Assembly: GCA_016710885.1 (NCBI GenBank)
Contig: JADJUC010000005.1
Location: 62,001 to 126,000, forward strand
Length of the DNA stretch: 64,000 bases
Reading direction: 5' to 3'
DNA from: Candidatus Proximibacter danicus
GTDB lineage: Bacteria; Pseudomonadota; Gammaproteobacteria; Burkholderiales; Rhodocyclaceae
Numbering within the stretch: the stretch's first letter is position 1; each line of letters opens with the position of its first letter. Positions 34,705 through 43,989 of this stretch are shown here, in pieces. The notes beneath the pieces were generated by a model. The model saw only the letters and a program-made list of their open reading frames with translations. It made no database searches and was not told where the DNA came from. A program made the position numbers and the translations under genes.

Positions 34705-35859
34705 ATGCATTCTGCTTCACGTCTGGCCGACATTTCGCCATTCCACGTCATGGAGCTGCTGACCCGCGCCAAAGCGCTTGAAGCCGCCGGGCGCGACATC
34801 ATCCATATGGAAGTCGGCGAGCCGGATTTTCCGACGCCGCAACCGATCGTCGAGGCCGCGCAGCGAGCCATTGCCGATGGCCGCATGTTTTACACGCCGG
34901 CACTCGGGCTTCCCGAATTGCGTGAGGCAATCTCACGGTTCTATCGTGAGCGCTACGGGGAAGACATCCCGGCAGCACGCATTGTGGTTACTGCAGGCGC
35001 CTCTGGCGCCCTCACTCTGGCGCTCGCCTGTCTGGTGGAACCGGGAAGCGAATGGTTGCTGACCGACCCAGGCTACCCCTGCAACCGACATTTCATCCGC
35101 ACCTTTGAGGGCGTTCCGGTCAATATGCCGGTCGACGCCGACAGCAACTTTCAGCCAACGCCAGCCCACCTCGCGCAGTACTGGAACGAAAAAACTGCCG
35201 GCGCACTGTTTGCCTCACCGGCAAACCCGACGGGAACCATGCTTGGTGCCAGCGAGCTGGCGGCCCTGGCCGAGTTCGTCCGGAAACACGACGGTCAATT
35301 GATCGTCGACGAGATTTATCACGGACTTACGTACGAGGGTGATGCAACAACAGCGCTCGCAGCCGGAGACGATATTTTCGTCATCCAGAGTTTTTCCAAG
35401 TATTTTCAGATGACCGGCTGGCGCCTGGGATGGCTGGTCGTCCCCGAGCGCTTTGTCCGCGATATCGAGAAACTCGCACAGAATCTTTTCATCTCACCAT
35501 CCACTCCGGCGCAACACGCAGCACTGGCCGCCTTCACGCCGGAGACCATCGCGATTCTTGAAAACCGTCGAGCCGAGTTCAAGCGGCGCCGGGATTTCCT
35601 GGCGCCGGCGCTCTCTTCCCTTGGTTTCCACCTGAATGCCAATGCCCAAGGCGCGTTTTATCTCTACGCCGACTGCAGTGCGCTAACGGACGACAGCGAA
35701 AGCTTTGCCCGTACGCTGCTGGAATCAACCGGCGTCGCAGTGACTCCCGGACTCGATTTTGGCAACCACAAGCCACGCCAACATCTGCGCTTCGCCTACA
35801 CCACGGACATCGCCCGTCTCGATGAAGCAGTCGAACGTATCCGTCGCCATATCGGCTGA
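34705..35859 (+). CDS. PLP-dependent aminotransferase, class I/II
   Basis: 384 aa, fold type I aminotransferase. N-terminal EVGEPDFPTPQP, cofactor-contacting VTAGASGALTLALACLVEPG and SPANPTGTML, and the Schiff-base Lys in QSFSKYFQMTGWRLGW (about Lys233), then the carboxylate-binding Arg in LRFAYT. Resembles AspC/AlaA-like enzymes; the amino donor cannot be told. The start MHSASRLADISPFHVMELL at 34705 follows CGGAGAC and begins where homology begins. Preceded by the pckG terminator, so independently transcribed. Confidence 0.88.
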   Translation: MHSASRLADISPFHVMELLTRAKALEAAGRDIIHMEVGEPDFPTPQPIVEAAQRAIADGRMFYTPALGLPELREAISRFYRERYGEDIPAARIVVTAGASGALTLALACLVEPGSEWLLTDPGYPCNRHFIRTFEGVPVNMPVDADSNFQPTPAHLAQYWNEKTAGALFASPANPTGTMLGASELAALAEFVRKHDGQLIVDEIYHGLTYEGDATTALAAGDDIFVIQSFSKYFQMTGWRLGWLVVPERFVRDIEKLAQNLFISPSTPAQHAALAAFTPETIAILENRRAEFKRRRDFLAPALSSLGFHLNANAQGAFYLYADCSALTDDSESFARTLLESTGVAVTPGLDFGNHKPRQHLRFAYTTDIARLDEAVERIRRHIG

Positions 35860-36031
35860 ACTTCCAAGGTCCACAAAAAAAGCTCACTGCAAGCAGTGCT
35901 TGTACGAACGGGCGCCGCCTACTTGAAAAAAACAGCGGGCAGAACGCGTAGCAAAACGACCGGGGACGGGAAGGCGGAAAAACAGAGAAAGGAAGGCGGC
36001 GCGACGGATATCGCGCCACTGAAAAGAGCGG

Positions 36032-36057
36032 GCGGGGCAAGCAATGACTCGCCCCGC
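36032..36057 (-). terminator. Likely terminator of the H1-like gene
   Basis: On the minus strand a stem GCGGGGC/GCCCCGC, 17 bases after the stop, followed by CCGCTCTTTT. A second 7-base hairpin GGCGCGA/TCGCGCC lies at 35998-36017. Nothing else is seen in 35860-36031. Confidence 0.55.
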
Positions 36058-36074
36058 ACCACATCTACCGGCGA

Positions 36075-36917
36075 TTACTTCGGACGCGAACCGGTCGGAA
36101 AAGGCCAAGCCGCAGTCGGATTGAGTGCGGTTTTCAGACCCGGTGTTGCAGCCGTCGACGGAGTCGGGGCGGGGGCCGGCGCAGCTGCAGCGGGTGCAGC
36201 AGGCTTCGCGGCTGGCTTTGCAGCAGCCTTCGGAGCGGCCTTCTTTACAGCGGGTTTGGCAGCAGCCTTCGGAGCAGCCTTGGGTGCGGGCTTTTTCGCA
36301 GCGGGTTTGGCAGCGGCCTTTGGGGCAGCCTTCTTCGCAGCAGGCTTGGCAGCAGCCTTCGGAGCAGCCTTGGGTGCGGGCTTTTTCGCAGCGGGTTTGG
36401 CAGCAGCCTTCGGAGCAGCCTTCTTCGCAGCGGGCTTGGCAGCAACCTTCTTCGGAGCAGCTTTCTTCGCAGCAGGCTTGGCAGCAACCTTCTTCGGAGC
36501 AGCTTTCTTCGCAGCGGGCTTGGCAGCAACCTTCTTCGGAGCAGCTTTCTTCGCTGCAGGCTTGGCAGCAACCTTCTTCGGAGCAGCTTTCTTCGCAGCG
36601 GGCTTGGCAGCAACCTTCTTCGGAGCAGCTTTCTTCGCAGCAGGTTTGGCAGCAACCTTCTTCGGAGCGGCCTTCTTCACTGCCGGCTTGGCAGCAACCT
36701 TCTTCGGAGCAGCCTTCTTCACTGCCGGCTTGGCAGCAGCTTTCGGAGCGGCCTTCTTCGCAACGGGTTTGGCAGCAGCCTTCGGGGCAGCCTTCTTTAC
36801 AACCGGTTTAGCGGCAGCCTTTGGGGCAGCCTTTTTCACTGCAGGTTTCGCAGCGGCCTTGGGTGCAGCTTTTTTCGCAGCCGGTTTGGCGGCGGGTTTC
36901 TTCGCGCTTGTTGCCAT
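36075..36917 (-). CDS. Histone H1-like Lys/Ala/Pro-rich DNA-binding protein
   Basis: 280 aa made almost wholly of tandem KPAAKKAAPK-type repeats: the middle has about eight copies of a 14-residue unit KPAAKKAAPKKVAA (42 bases in DNA), flanked by shorter KPAAKKAAPKAAA and KPAPKAAPKAAA variants. Such AlgP/Hc1/PhaF-tail-like proteins bind DNA non-specifically and compact the nucleoid; in PHA producers they can bind granules too. The distinct C-terminus (LNPTAAWPFPTGSRPK) is non-repetitive. A perfect AAGGAGGT ribosome site precedes the start. Repeat number is likely variable and prone to assembly error. Confidence 0.9.
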   Translation of the reverse strand: MATSAKKPAAKPAAKKAAPKAAAKPAVKKAAPKAAAKPVVKKAAPKAAAKPVAKKAAPKAAAKPAVKKAAPKKVAAKPAVKKAAPKKVAAKPAAKKAAPKKVAAKPAAKKAAPKKVAAKPAAKKAAPKKVAAKPAAKKAAPKKVAAKPAAKKAAPKKVAAKPAAKKAAPKAAAKPAAKKPAPKAAPKAAAKPAAKKAAPKAAAKPAAKKPAPKAAPKAAAKPAVKKAAPKAAAKPAAKPAAPAAAAPAPAPTPSTAATPGLKTALNPTAAWPFPTGSRPK

Positions 36918-37505
36918 GTTTACCTCCTTCTATCCATTCAAGGAAAGATGTTTGACGTTAGATCACAACGAACAACGCAATCCGTCTGTACAAGCCCGGA
37001 CCATCCGATCACCGCCGCAGAAGCGGAACAATCGAATACGGCTGCGGCACGTGCCGCAATTCTGGAAATCCCTTTCGGGCAAGAAGCGCCAGCGCACTGA
37101 GCAATCGCGCGAACAGCGGCGAACTTACTGGATTGGGAAGCAGGGGAAAAACCGAAAAGGGGGGAAACAAGAGGAGAAGAAGCGGCATTGGCTCGACGTT
37201 GCGTCGGCAGGCCTAGGTACTTTGTGCGACACCTGTATCGCTTCAGTTTCATCACTCTCTTTTGTCCAGGAAGGTGCAACCCCAAGCCACACCTTCAAAA
37301 TCCGCACCAAGCGGCTGTTCGCAGGAAACCTACTAGATGTTGTGCTTCCCTTGCAAATTTGAACTAATTCTAGTAGTTGATTGTTTTTGATGCAAGATTT
37401 TTTTCTTGCAAATGTCAACCTCGAGTCAACACCGTTGCAATTACGCGTCATTTGCCGATGACATAGCAGTCGACACTTAAAAAAATGGACTGAGGTCGCG
37501 CAAGT
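36918..37505. other. Long non-coding region with inverted repeats
   Basis: No supported gene in 588 bases. The right part is AT-rich and structured: an 8-base inverted repeat CTACTAGA/TCTAGTAG (37330-37337 and 37369-37376), a hairpin TGCAAGA-T6-TCTTGCA (37391-37410), and two direct TTGCAAAT copies (37351 and 37406). It may hold the control region of the H1-like gene, a small RNA, or both; nothing identifies which. Confidence 0.45.
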
Positions 37506-38060
37506 TCAAATACGAAGCAACGGTAGTGCTGCTATTTTTTCCCACGCAAAGAATGGCCCGGGGTCCGTCTTCCGTCCTGGCGCAATTTCACTGTGACCGG
37601 CGAGGTGCGATAGCGGATAGTGTTGCAGCAAGGCGCTCACCAGTTCTTGCAGCGACGCATACTGGGCTGGTTCAAAAGGTTCTTCATCGCAGCCTTCAAG
37701 CTCGACCCCGATGGAAAAATCGTTGCAGCGCTCCCGCCCTTGCCAACAGGAAACACCGGCATGCCACGCGCGCGCATTGCACGAAACCAACTGGACAACT
37801 TCGCCATCGCGCCGGATGAAAAAATGGGCCGACACCCTCAGGGTATGGATGGTAGAAAAATACGGATGCCGCGCGGGGTCGAGGGCGTTGCCAAACAGCG
37901 CGAGGACATCGTTGCCGCCGAACTCACCCGGCGGCAAACTGATGGCATGCAGCACCAGCAGGGTGGGCTGCTCACCTTCCGGGCGGCAATCGAAGTTCGG
38001 CGATGGCACGTGACGAACCCCGGTGACCCAGCCTGCTTCATCGACAACAAGACGGCTCAT
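37506..38060 (-). CDS. ampD: 1,6-anhydro-N-acetylmuramyl-L-alanine amidase
   Basis: 184 aa, cytosolic zinc amidase of peptidoglycan recycling (and, in some species, AmpC beta-lactamase control). Zinc ligands are the His of LVLHAISLPPGEFGG, the His of LAGHSEIAPGRKTDPGP, and the Asp in the latter motif. The start overlaps the pilR stop by four bases. Full family length. Confidence 0.95.
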   Translation of the reverse strand: MSRLVVDEAGWVTGVRHVPSPNFDCRPEGEQPTLLVLHAISLPPGEFGGNDVLALFGNALDPARHPYFSTIHTLRVSAHFFIRRDGEVVQLVSCNARAWHAGVSCWQGRERCNDFSIGVELEGCDEEPFEPAQYASLQELVSALLQHYPLSHLAGHSEIAPGRKTDPGPFFAWEKIAALPLLRI

Positions 38061-39409
38061 TCGTCGAGGCCGAGGCGCTCGATCCGGTAGCGCAAGGAGC
38101 GGAAAGTGACGCCGAGCAGGCGGGCAGCCGCTGTCCGATTGCCTCCCGTTTTTGCCAGCGCATCCAGGATCGCCTGCCGCTCAACGCGGCAAAGGGTGTC
38201 ATCGAGCGTTTCACCGGCACGGCCGGATTCGACGACGCCATCGCTCTCCGGGCTGATCTGCAGGTCGACGACATCGATCACGCCGCTACCCGAGAGTGCC
38301 GTTGCCCGCTCAAGAATATTCTCAAGCTCGCGCACATTGCCGGGGAACGAATAAGCTCGAAGCGCCTGCATGGCTGCGTCAGTAATGATCGGTGGCGACG
38401 TGCCGGCGATACGCCGGAGCAGCGACGCAACCAGCACCGGCACATCTTCGCTGCGCTCCCGCAGCGCCGGCATGCGCAACTCGATCACGTCCAGGCGGTA
38501 ATAGAGATCCTGGCGGAAACGGCCGGCATCGACACACTCCCGCAAATTACGGTGCGTTGCCGAAATGATCCGCACATCAACCGTTTCCTCGACGGCACTT
38601 CCCACCTTGCGGACTTTTTTCTCCTGAATGGCGCGCAACAATTTGACCTGCATGGCCAAGGGCAGATCCGCCACCTCGTCGAGGAAGAGGGTGCCGCCGT
38701 TGGCGGCCTGAAAGAATCCGTCGCGATCGGTATCCGCTCCAGTAAAAGCGCCTTTGCGGTAGCCAAAGAATTCGCTTTCAACCAATGATTCTGGGATTGC
38801 CCCGCAGTTAACCGGCACAAAGGCTGCGGCGGCCCGGGCGCTCTGCGCATGCACCAGGCGTGCCGCAAGTTCCTTGCCGCTGCCCGATTCACCGGAGATA
38901 TAGACAGGCGCCTGGCTACGGGCAAGCTTGTCGATCATTTCCCGAACGCTCTCGATGGCGGCAGAATCACCAATCAGCTGCTGGCAGGTCTGATCGTCTG
39001 CCGACAACGGCAGCTCCAGCGCCGACTTGACGAGGGCACGGAGCTGATCGAGGGCCACAGGCTTGGCCAGATAATCAAAGGCCCCGGCCTTCAGGGCCGC
39101 CACGGCATTTTCAGTACTGCCGAAGGCGGTGATGACGGCTACCGGTGTCTGCGGACACAACTCGGCAACCAGCCGCACAACCGCCAAGCCCTCACCATCA
39201 GGCAGACGCATGTCAGTCAGGCATAGCTGATACTGCTCCGCCAGCAGATACTTCCGCGCCTCGGCAACCGTTGCTGCGCAATCGGCCGCCAATCCCATGC
39301 GCGACAGCGTCAGGTCCAGTAGCTCCCGGATATCGGCCTCGTCATCCACCACCAGCACGCGAAGCAGTTCTCCACGCGGCCTGCGTGCACTACGACTGAC
39401 TGTCACCAA
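38057..39409 (-). CDS. pilR: Sigma-54 response regulator of pilus genes
   Basis: 450 aa, NtrC-like. Receiver with phosphoacceptor Asp in CLTDMRLPDGEG (about 62), AAA+ domain with GESGSGKE, the sigma-54-contacting GAFTGA loop, Walker B GGTLFLDEVADLP, and a C-terminal Fis-type HTH (GNRTAAARLLGVTFRSLRYR). Activates sigma-54 promoters such as that of the pilin gene; a matching promoter lies in this window at 45802. Overlaps pilS upstream by 20 bases, so sensor and regulator are co-translated. Confidence 0.93.
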   Translation of the reverse strand: MVTVSRSARRPRGELLRVLVVDDEADIRELLDLTLSRMGLAADCAATVAEARKYLLAEQYQLCLTDMRLPDGEGLAVVRLVAELCPQTPVAVITAFGSTENAVAALKAGAFDYLAKPVALDQLRALVKSALELPLSADDQTCQQLIGDSAAIESVREMIDKLARSQAPVYISGESGSGKELAARLVHAQSARAAAAFVPVNCGAIPESLVESEFFGYRKGAFTGADTDRDGFFQAANGGTLFLDEVADLPLAMQVKLLRAIQEKKVRKVGSAVEETVDVRIISATHRNLRECVDAGRFRQDLYYRLDVIELRMPALRERSEDVPVLVASLLRRIAGTSPPIITDAAMQALRAYSFPGNVRELENILERATALSGSGVIDVVDLQISPESDGVVESGRAGETLDDTLCRVERQAILDALAKTGGNRTAAARLLGVTFRSLRYRIERLGLDE

Positions 39410-40997
39410 TCATCTCTCCCTTGATGCAAAAATGCGCCCCCGGCAGGTTTCCGAGCAATTCAAGACGCGCCCGGTTCGCTTCGCACAGTTCTCGCGCAAT
39501 ATAAAGCCCGAGCCCGGTTCCGCGCGAGTGGGTGGTAAAGAAAGGCTCGAAGATGTGCTCACGCAAATCGTCAGCCACCCCTTCGCCGTCATCGATCACA
39601 TGTATTTCCAGTATGGCCGCATTCGCACGCCTCCCCTGGGAGACACGCAGGATGACACTCCCGGCCTCGCGACGCGAATGCCGGAGCGCATTGCCCAGCA
39701 TGTTCCAGAGCACTTGGTGCAGATGCGAGCGATCAAACAAAATCCCCCCGGCATCCGTAATTTCCGTCCGGACAATACTGCCGTCAAGTTTTTCCTTGAC
39801 GCAAAACTCTTCAAGGAAAACCGGCAGGAACACGGCCATATCAACCGACTCACGGTGAACGCGATCGCGGCGCCCCAATTCGAGCACATCACGAACGATA
39901 CGATCGAGACGCAAGGTGTTGTCACGAACGATACGTACCAAGCGCTCCTGCGTCTCACCACGACGCTCTTCCAGCAGGAGTTCGCCGGCATGACTGATCG
40001 CCGAAAGCGGGTTGCGGATTTCGTGGGCGATGTTGGCGGTCAGGCGTCCGAGTGCTGCCAGCTTGAGTTGCTGGGCACGCTCCTGCACGCGCCCCATGTC
40101 TTCCAGAAAAACCAGAACGGCGCGGTCACTGCTCTCGGTTACGACAAAACGTGCGCGCAGCGTCAGCCCGCTGGCGGCGATCTGAAAAGGCTCTGGCTCC
40201 GCCGCTCCACCCGACTGCCAAGCGGCAAAACTTTCGGCAAGTTCGGTCGAATAAGTCGCCAGAGGCCCGTCGGCAACAGCACGCAGCCCCAGCATGCGCT
40301 CGGCGCGAGGGTTATGCTGCAGGACACGCGCCTCCTGACTGACGAGTAAAACGCCGTCCTGCATCTCCTCGATGACGCGTTGGCTTACCAAGGTCTGGTT
40401 GGCGAGCGCTATGCCCCGCTGCTTGGCCAGTTCCTCGTTCGCCAGTACGCGCTTGGCCAGCAGGCGCGCTGAAATGGCGGTAGCGAAGAAACCAATGGAA
40501 AGGAGACCGGCCTGCATGAAGGCGGGGTGCTCGAAACCCGAGCGCAGCGCCCAGAACACCTCCGTCACCAGTATCGCGATCGTCGCGACGGCCGCATAGA
40601 ACAGGACGAGACGCCCTTGGCCAACCAGCCCCGCACCGGCAAGCGACACCAGCAAGAGGGCGCCAAAACCACTGCGCGACCCACCCCCGGCGTACATCAG
40701 GGCAGTGAAGACGCCTATATCCAGCAAGGTATAAGCACTGAGCTGCAGATTGAAATGGTGGCGGTAACGATGCAGCGGCATCACCGCGATACCGGTGAGC
40801 AGCAGATAAAGAGCACTTACCGAAATATGAAGGCGCGAAAACTCGGCGAGGAAAAACGAGTTTTCCGGCGCGACCCCCACCGACGCGACGAACAGCAGTC
40901 CTGCCAGAACAAAGCGATAGAGGTTGAGATAGCGGAAGGAGTTCCAGTGGGTTTCGGAAAACTCCCCGCCAGCCGCTAGCCCGATACCGCCGCTCAT
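39390..40997 (-). CDS. pilS: Membrane sensor histidine kinase of pilus genes
   Basis: 535 aa. About six N-terminal helices (about 25-180), a PAS domain (about 200-310), then HisKA with phosphoacceptor His in TANIAHEIRNPLSAISHAGE and HATPase_c (NMLGNALRHSR, DDGEGVADDLREHIFEPFFT, GTGLGLYIARELCEAN). PilS phosphorylates PilR and responds to intramembrane pilin levels. The start MSGGIGLAAGGEF at 40997 is four bases after the PP0621-like stop; the upstream extension in frame is not homologous. Confidence 0.92.
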   Translation of the reverse strand: MSGGIGLAAGGEFSETHWNSFRYLNLYRFVLAGLLFVASVGVAPENSFFLAEFSRLHISVSALYLLLTGIAVMPLHRYRHHFNLQLSAYTLLDIGVFTALMYAGGGSRSGFGALLLVSLAGAGLVGQGRLVLFYAAVATIAILVTEVFWALRSGFEHPAFMQAGLLSIGFFATAISARLLAKRVLANEELAKQRGIALANQTLVSQRVIEEMQDGVLLVSQEARVLQHNPRAERMLGLRAVADGPLATYSTELAESFAAWQSGGAAEPEPFQIAASGLTLRARFVVTESSDRAVLVFLEDMGRVQERAQQLKLAALGRLTANIAHEIRNPLSAISHAGELLLEERRGETQERLVRIVRDNTLRLDRIVRDVLELGRRDRVHRESVDMAVFLPVFLEEFCVKEKLDGSIVRTEITDAGGILFDRSHLHQVLWNMLGNALRHSRREAGSVILRVSQGRRANAAILEIHVIDDGEGVADDLREHIFEPFFTTHSRGTGLGLYIARELCEANRARLELLGNLPGAHFCIKGEMIGDSQS

Positions 40998-41001
40998 TGG
41001 T

Positions 41002-41244
41002 CTATTCGCCCGCGGAGCCAGACTCCGCCTCGCGCCGATGCGCGTCCGAGCAGTACACCGCCTGCCCTGCACCTTCCACACATTCGCTACGCGGTTGATT
41101 GACGCCGCAATGTGCACAGCGCGCCATCAATTCCGGCGGGCGCTCGGCCTTGGGTAAGGCGGCATCGGCCTTGGTTGCCTGCAGCTTTCGCCACAACCAC
41201 CAGATAGCCACACCAAGAAAAATCATCAGAAGAAGCTTGCCCAT
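41002..41244 (-). CDS. PP0621-family small zinc-ribbon membrane protein
   Basis: 80 aa. N-terminal helix MGKLLLMIFLGVAIWWLWRK anchors it, followed by a cytosolic C-x2-C...C-x-D-x-H type zinc ribbon (RCAHCGVNQPRSECVEGAGQ, then YCSDAHRRE). Homologues of this family regularly lie directly upstream of pilS. Function unknown. The start at 41244 is where the membrane helix begins. Confidence 0.82.
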   Translation of the reverse strand: MGKLLLMIFLGVAIWWLWRKLQATKADAALPKAERPPELMARCAHCGVNQPRSECVEGAGQAVYCSDAHRREAESGSAGE

Positions 41245-41405
41245 GGTCCGCACCTGAAGAGATGGGCGCAAGAATAGCAGAGCTCGAGCGAAAAACAGAA
41301 AACGAGAACCCGCGAATACACGGCGAAGAGAAAACAGCGAGGGCGGCGAAGAAACCGGGGAACAGCGCAGGAGGCAGTGGGAGGCAGCAGAATCTGAAAA
41401 CAAAA

Positions 41406-41436
41406 AACCCGCGCTATCGATTGATTTACGCGGGTT
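41406..41436 (-). terminator. Terminator after tRNA-Pro
   Basis: Minus-strand stem AACCCGCG/CGCGGGTT followed by six T; six bases after the tRNA. Confidence 0.85.
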
Positions 41437-41441
41437 CAAGT

Positions 41442-41518
<77 letters not shown>

Positions 41519-41536
41519 ACCGAGGGCTTCGCGGTG

Positions 41537-42538
41537 TCAAAAACTTCGGGTTACCGCGAAAGCCGGCAATTGTAGCAGCGAATCTTTGTACTGAGAAGGA
41601 GGCAGTGCGGAAATTGCTTCGGCGGCGAGTGCCGCCTCAGCTTCGGCAACCCGCCGCGCATGTTCCAGCGCACCGCTGCCGCGAACGACGGCCAGCACTG
41701 CCGCAAACTCGTCGCGCCCGCCCTGTTCGATCGCGTTGCGAACCAGCCCCGCCTGCTCGGGCGACCCATGCTGCATGACGTAAATGAGCGGCAATGTCGG
41801 TTTGCCTTCGGCGAGATCGTCGCCAAGGTGTTTGCCGGTTTCGGCCTCGGCGCCGGAATAATCGAGCACATCATCGATGATCTGGAAAGCGGTGCCCAGA
41901 TGCATCCCGTAATTCGCCAGACCGCGCTCGACCTCGGCCGAGCCCCCTCCCAGAATGGCCCCAAGCTGCGCAGCCGCTTCGAAAAGTTTGGCCGTCTTGT
42001 AGCGGATCACCTGCAGATAGCGCGCCTCATCAACATCGGCATCGTGGCAGTTCATCAACTGCAGCACTTCACCCTCGGCGATCACATTGGTCGCATCGGA
42101 GAGCACGCGCATCACACGCATATCATCGACCGCCACCATCATCTGGAACGCACGCGAATAAAGGAAATCGCCCACCAGCACGCTGGCTGCATTGCCAAAC
42201 ATGGCGTTCGCCGTATTTCGCCCGCGGCGCAACGCCGACTCATCGACAACATCGTCGTGCAGCAGGGTTGCCGTATGAATGAACTCGACGACCGCCGCCA
42301 ACTCCTGATGATGCGTGCCGCGGTAACCCAGCGCACCCGCTGCCAACAGCACCAGCGCGGGGCGCAAGCGCTTGCCACCACTCTGGATGATGTATTCGGC
42401 GACCTGGCGCACCAGCACGACATCAGAGTGCAGGCGTTGCCGGATGACGGCATCAACCGCCTTCATATCCGGGTCGATCAGGGCGTAGAGTTGTTCGAGA
42501 GTCACAGCGGATGGCTTTAGGTGGGAAAACCGGCGCAT
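41537..42538 (-). CDS. ispB: Polyprenyl (octaprenyl) diphosphate synthase
   Basis: About 333 aa, trans-isoprenyl diphosphate synthase making the side chain of ubiquinone. First Asp-rich motif in LLHDDVVDESALRRG, second in IIDDVLDYSG, and GGKRLRPALVLLAA is the IPP-binding loop. ATG 42538 is listed, but a GTG at 42505 (V-T-L-E-Q-L-Y-A-L-I) would give a start in better agreement with family length. Just upstream of the tRNA on the same strand. Confidence 0.92.
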   Translation of the reverse strand: MRRFSHLKPSAVTLEQLYALIDPDMKAVDAVIRQRLHSDVVLVRQVAEYIIQSGGKRLRPALVLLAAGALGYRGTHHQELAAVVEFIHTATLLHDDVVDESALRRGRNTANAMFGNAASVLVGDFLYSRAFQMMVAVDDMRVMRVLSDATNVIAEGEVLQLMNCHDADVDEARYLQVIRYKTAKLFEAAAQLGAILGGGSAEVERGLANYGMHLGTAFQIIDDVLDYSGAEAETGKHLGDDLAEGKPTLPLIYVMQHGSPEQAGLVRNAIEQGGRDEFAAVLAVVRGSGALEHARRVAEAEAALAAEAISALPPSQYKDSLLQLPAFAVTRSF

Positions 42539-42657
42539 CTTAGGCGCCACCCCTGACCCCGTCAAGCAAGCCGCCGCCGGCGATGCACCGAAGATGGCAG
42601 CCCACTACGCAGGCGCTCACGCTTGCTTGACCGCAACAGCCCCTGCTGCCATAGTTC

Positions 42658-43989
42658 GTGGATGCACCTGTACTATGCCCCGAGCACATTGTGAGCAATA
42701 ACGACAGCTTCCTGACTTCGCTCAGCAGCGCCGGCATTTCACCCGACGACTCGGAAGATCTGCAGCTGAAAAAATCACTGCTGATGCTGGCAACCGGCCT
42801 GGTTTGCGTCATGTCGATGCTCTGGTTGTTCATTTACTGGCAGCTCGGCCCGCAGTTCTCAACCACCGTTCCGTTTGTCTTTCAGCTGCTGCTCGCCGGC
42901 AATCTGGCGCTTTATCTGAAGACGAAGAATTTTGACCTGTTCCGCCATTCGCAGCTGGGACTGTTCCTGTTCATGCCGTTTGTCGCGCAATGGAGCATCG
43001 GCAACTTCATCACCGCCAGCGGCATAAGCCTGTGGGGGCTGCTCGCCCCCATCGGCGCCATCCTTTTCTGCGGCGTCCGCGAATCGATTGCCTGGTTCGC
43101 CGTTTACATCTTCATGACCGCACTTTCCGGATTTTTCGATTACTACCTCGCCGACAGTGTCATCTCGACGGCGAAGAGCGTCCCCATCCGCACCAGCGTC
43201 TTTTTCTTTGTGCTGAACTTCATTGCGGTTTCATCGATCGTCTATCTGCTGCTGCGCTTCTCGACGCTGGAACGGGAAAAAGCCGCCTCGCGGCTCGACG
43301 AAGCACACCGCCTGCTGCAGATCGAGCAGGAGCGGTCGGAAAAACTGCTGCTCAACATCCTGCCCGGCGCCATCGCCGAGCGCCTGAAGAACAGTTCCCA
43401 GACAATTGCCGACGGTTTTGCCGATGTCTCGGTCATGTTTGTCGATATCGTCAATTTCACCCGTGTTGCCGAGGGCCTGACCCCGCAACAGGTGTTTGCC
43501 ATGCTCAACCGGATCTTCTCGTCCTTCGACGAGCTGGCCGAAAAATACGGCATGGAAAAGATCAAGACCATCGGCGACGCCTACATGGTCGCCGGCGGCC
43601 TCAACAGCGCCATGGCCGATTACACCGATGCCATTGCCGACATGGCGCTCGACATGCGCGACCTGTTGCACCGGGATTTCAACGTCAACCAGATGCACCT
43701 TGAAGTCCGCATCGGCGTTGGTACCGGGCCGGTCGTTGCCGGCGTCGTCGGCAAGAAGAAATTCATCTACGACTTGTGGGGCGACACCGTCAATATTGCC
43801 AGCCGGATCACCAGCGAAGGCGTTCCCGGCATGATCCAGGTGGATGAAGTGACCTACCGCCGGCTGCACGAGCGCTACGATTTCCACGAGCCGCAGACGA
43901 TCTACCTCAAGGGCAAGGGCAACATGGTGGTTTATCGACTGGTCGGCCGCAAGGGAATGCCCCCGGAAGCACCGACCGGTCAAGCCTGA
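42658..43989 (+). CDS. Class III adenylate cyclase with membrane sensor
   Basis: About 443 aa. Six N-terminal helices (about 40-195) form a membrane sensor, then a short coiled linker and a class III cyclase domain (about 255-430). Metal-binding Asp in VMFVDIVNFTRV and in IGDAYM; the ATP-specifying Lys is in MEKIKTIGD and the Asp in LWGDTVNIASR, with the transition-state Asn and Arg there too, so ATP rather than GTP is predicted as substrate. Listed start is GTG 42658; GTG 42691 is possible. Its end overlaps by 10 bases the convergent histidine kinase. Confidence 0.9.
   Translation: MDAPVLCPEHIVSNNDSFLTSLSSAGISPDDSEDLQLKKSLLMLATGLVCVMSMLWLFIYWQLGPQFSTTVPFVFQLLLAGNLALYLKTKNFDLFRHSQLGLFLFMPFVAQWSIGNFITASGISLWGLLAPIGAILFCGVRESIAWFAVYIFMTALSGFFDYYLADSVISTAKSVPIRTSVFFFVLNFIAVSSIVYLLLRFSTLEREKAASRLDEAHRLLQIEQERSEKLLLNILPGAIAERLKNSSQTIADGFADVSVMFVDIVNFTRVAEGLTPQQVFAMLNRIFSSFDELAEKYGMEKIKTIGDAYMVAGGLNSAMADYTDAIADMALDMRDLLHRDFNVNQMHLEVRIGVGTGPVVAGVVGKKKFIYDLWGDTVNIASRITSEGVPGMIQVDEVTYRRLHERYDFHEPQTIYLKGKGNMVVYRLVGRKGMPPEAPTGQA

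Noticed and set aside
36230..36900. Regular tandem repeats suggesting a CRISPR array
   Set aside because: The repeats are contiguous without unique spacers, code for KPAAKKAAPK units in frame, and no cas genes are near.
35896..37362. 488-aa plus-strand ORF rich in Gly/Ala/Phe repeats
   Set aside because: Its repeats are the complement of the H1-like tandem units, and it has no ribosome site or family.
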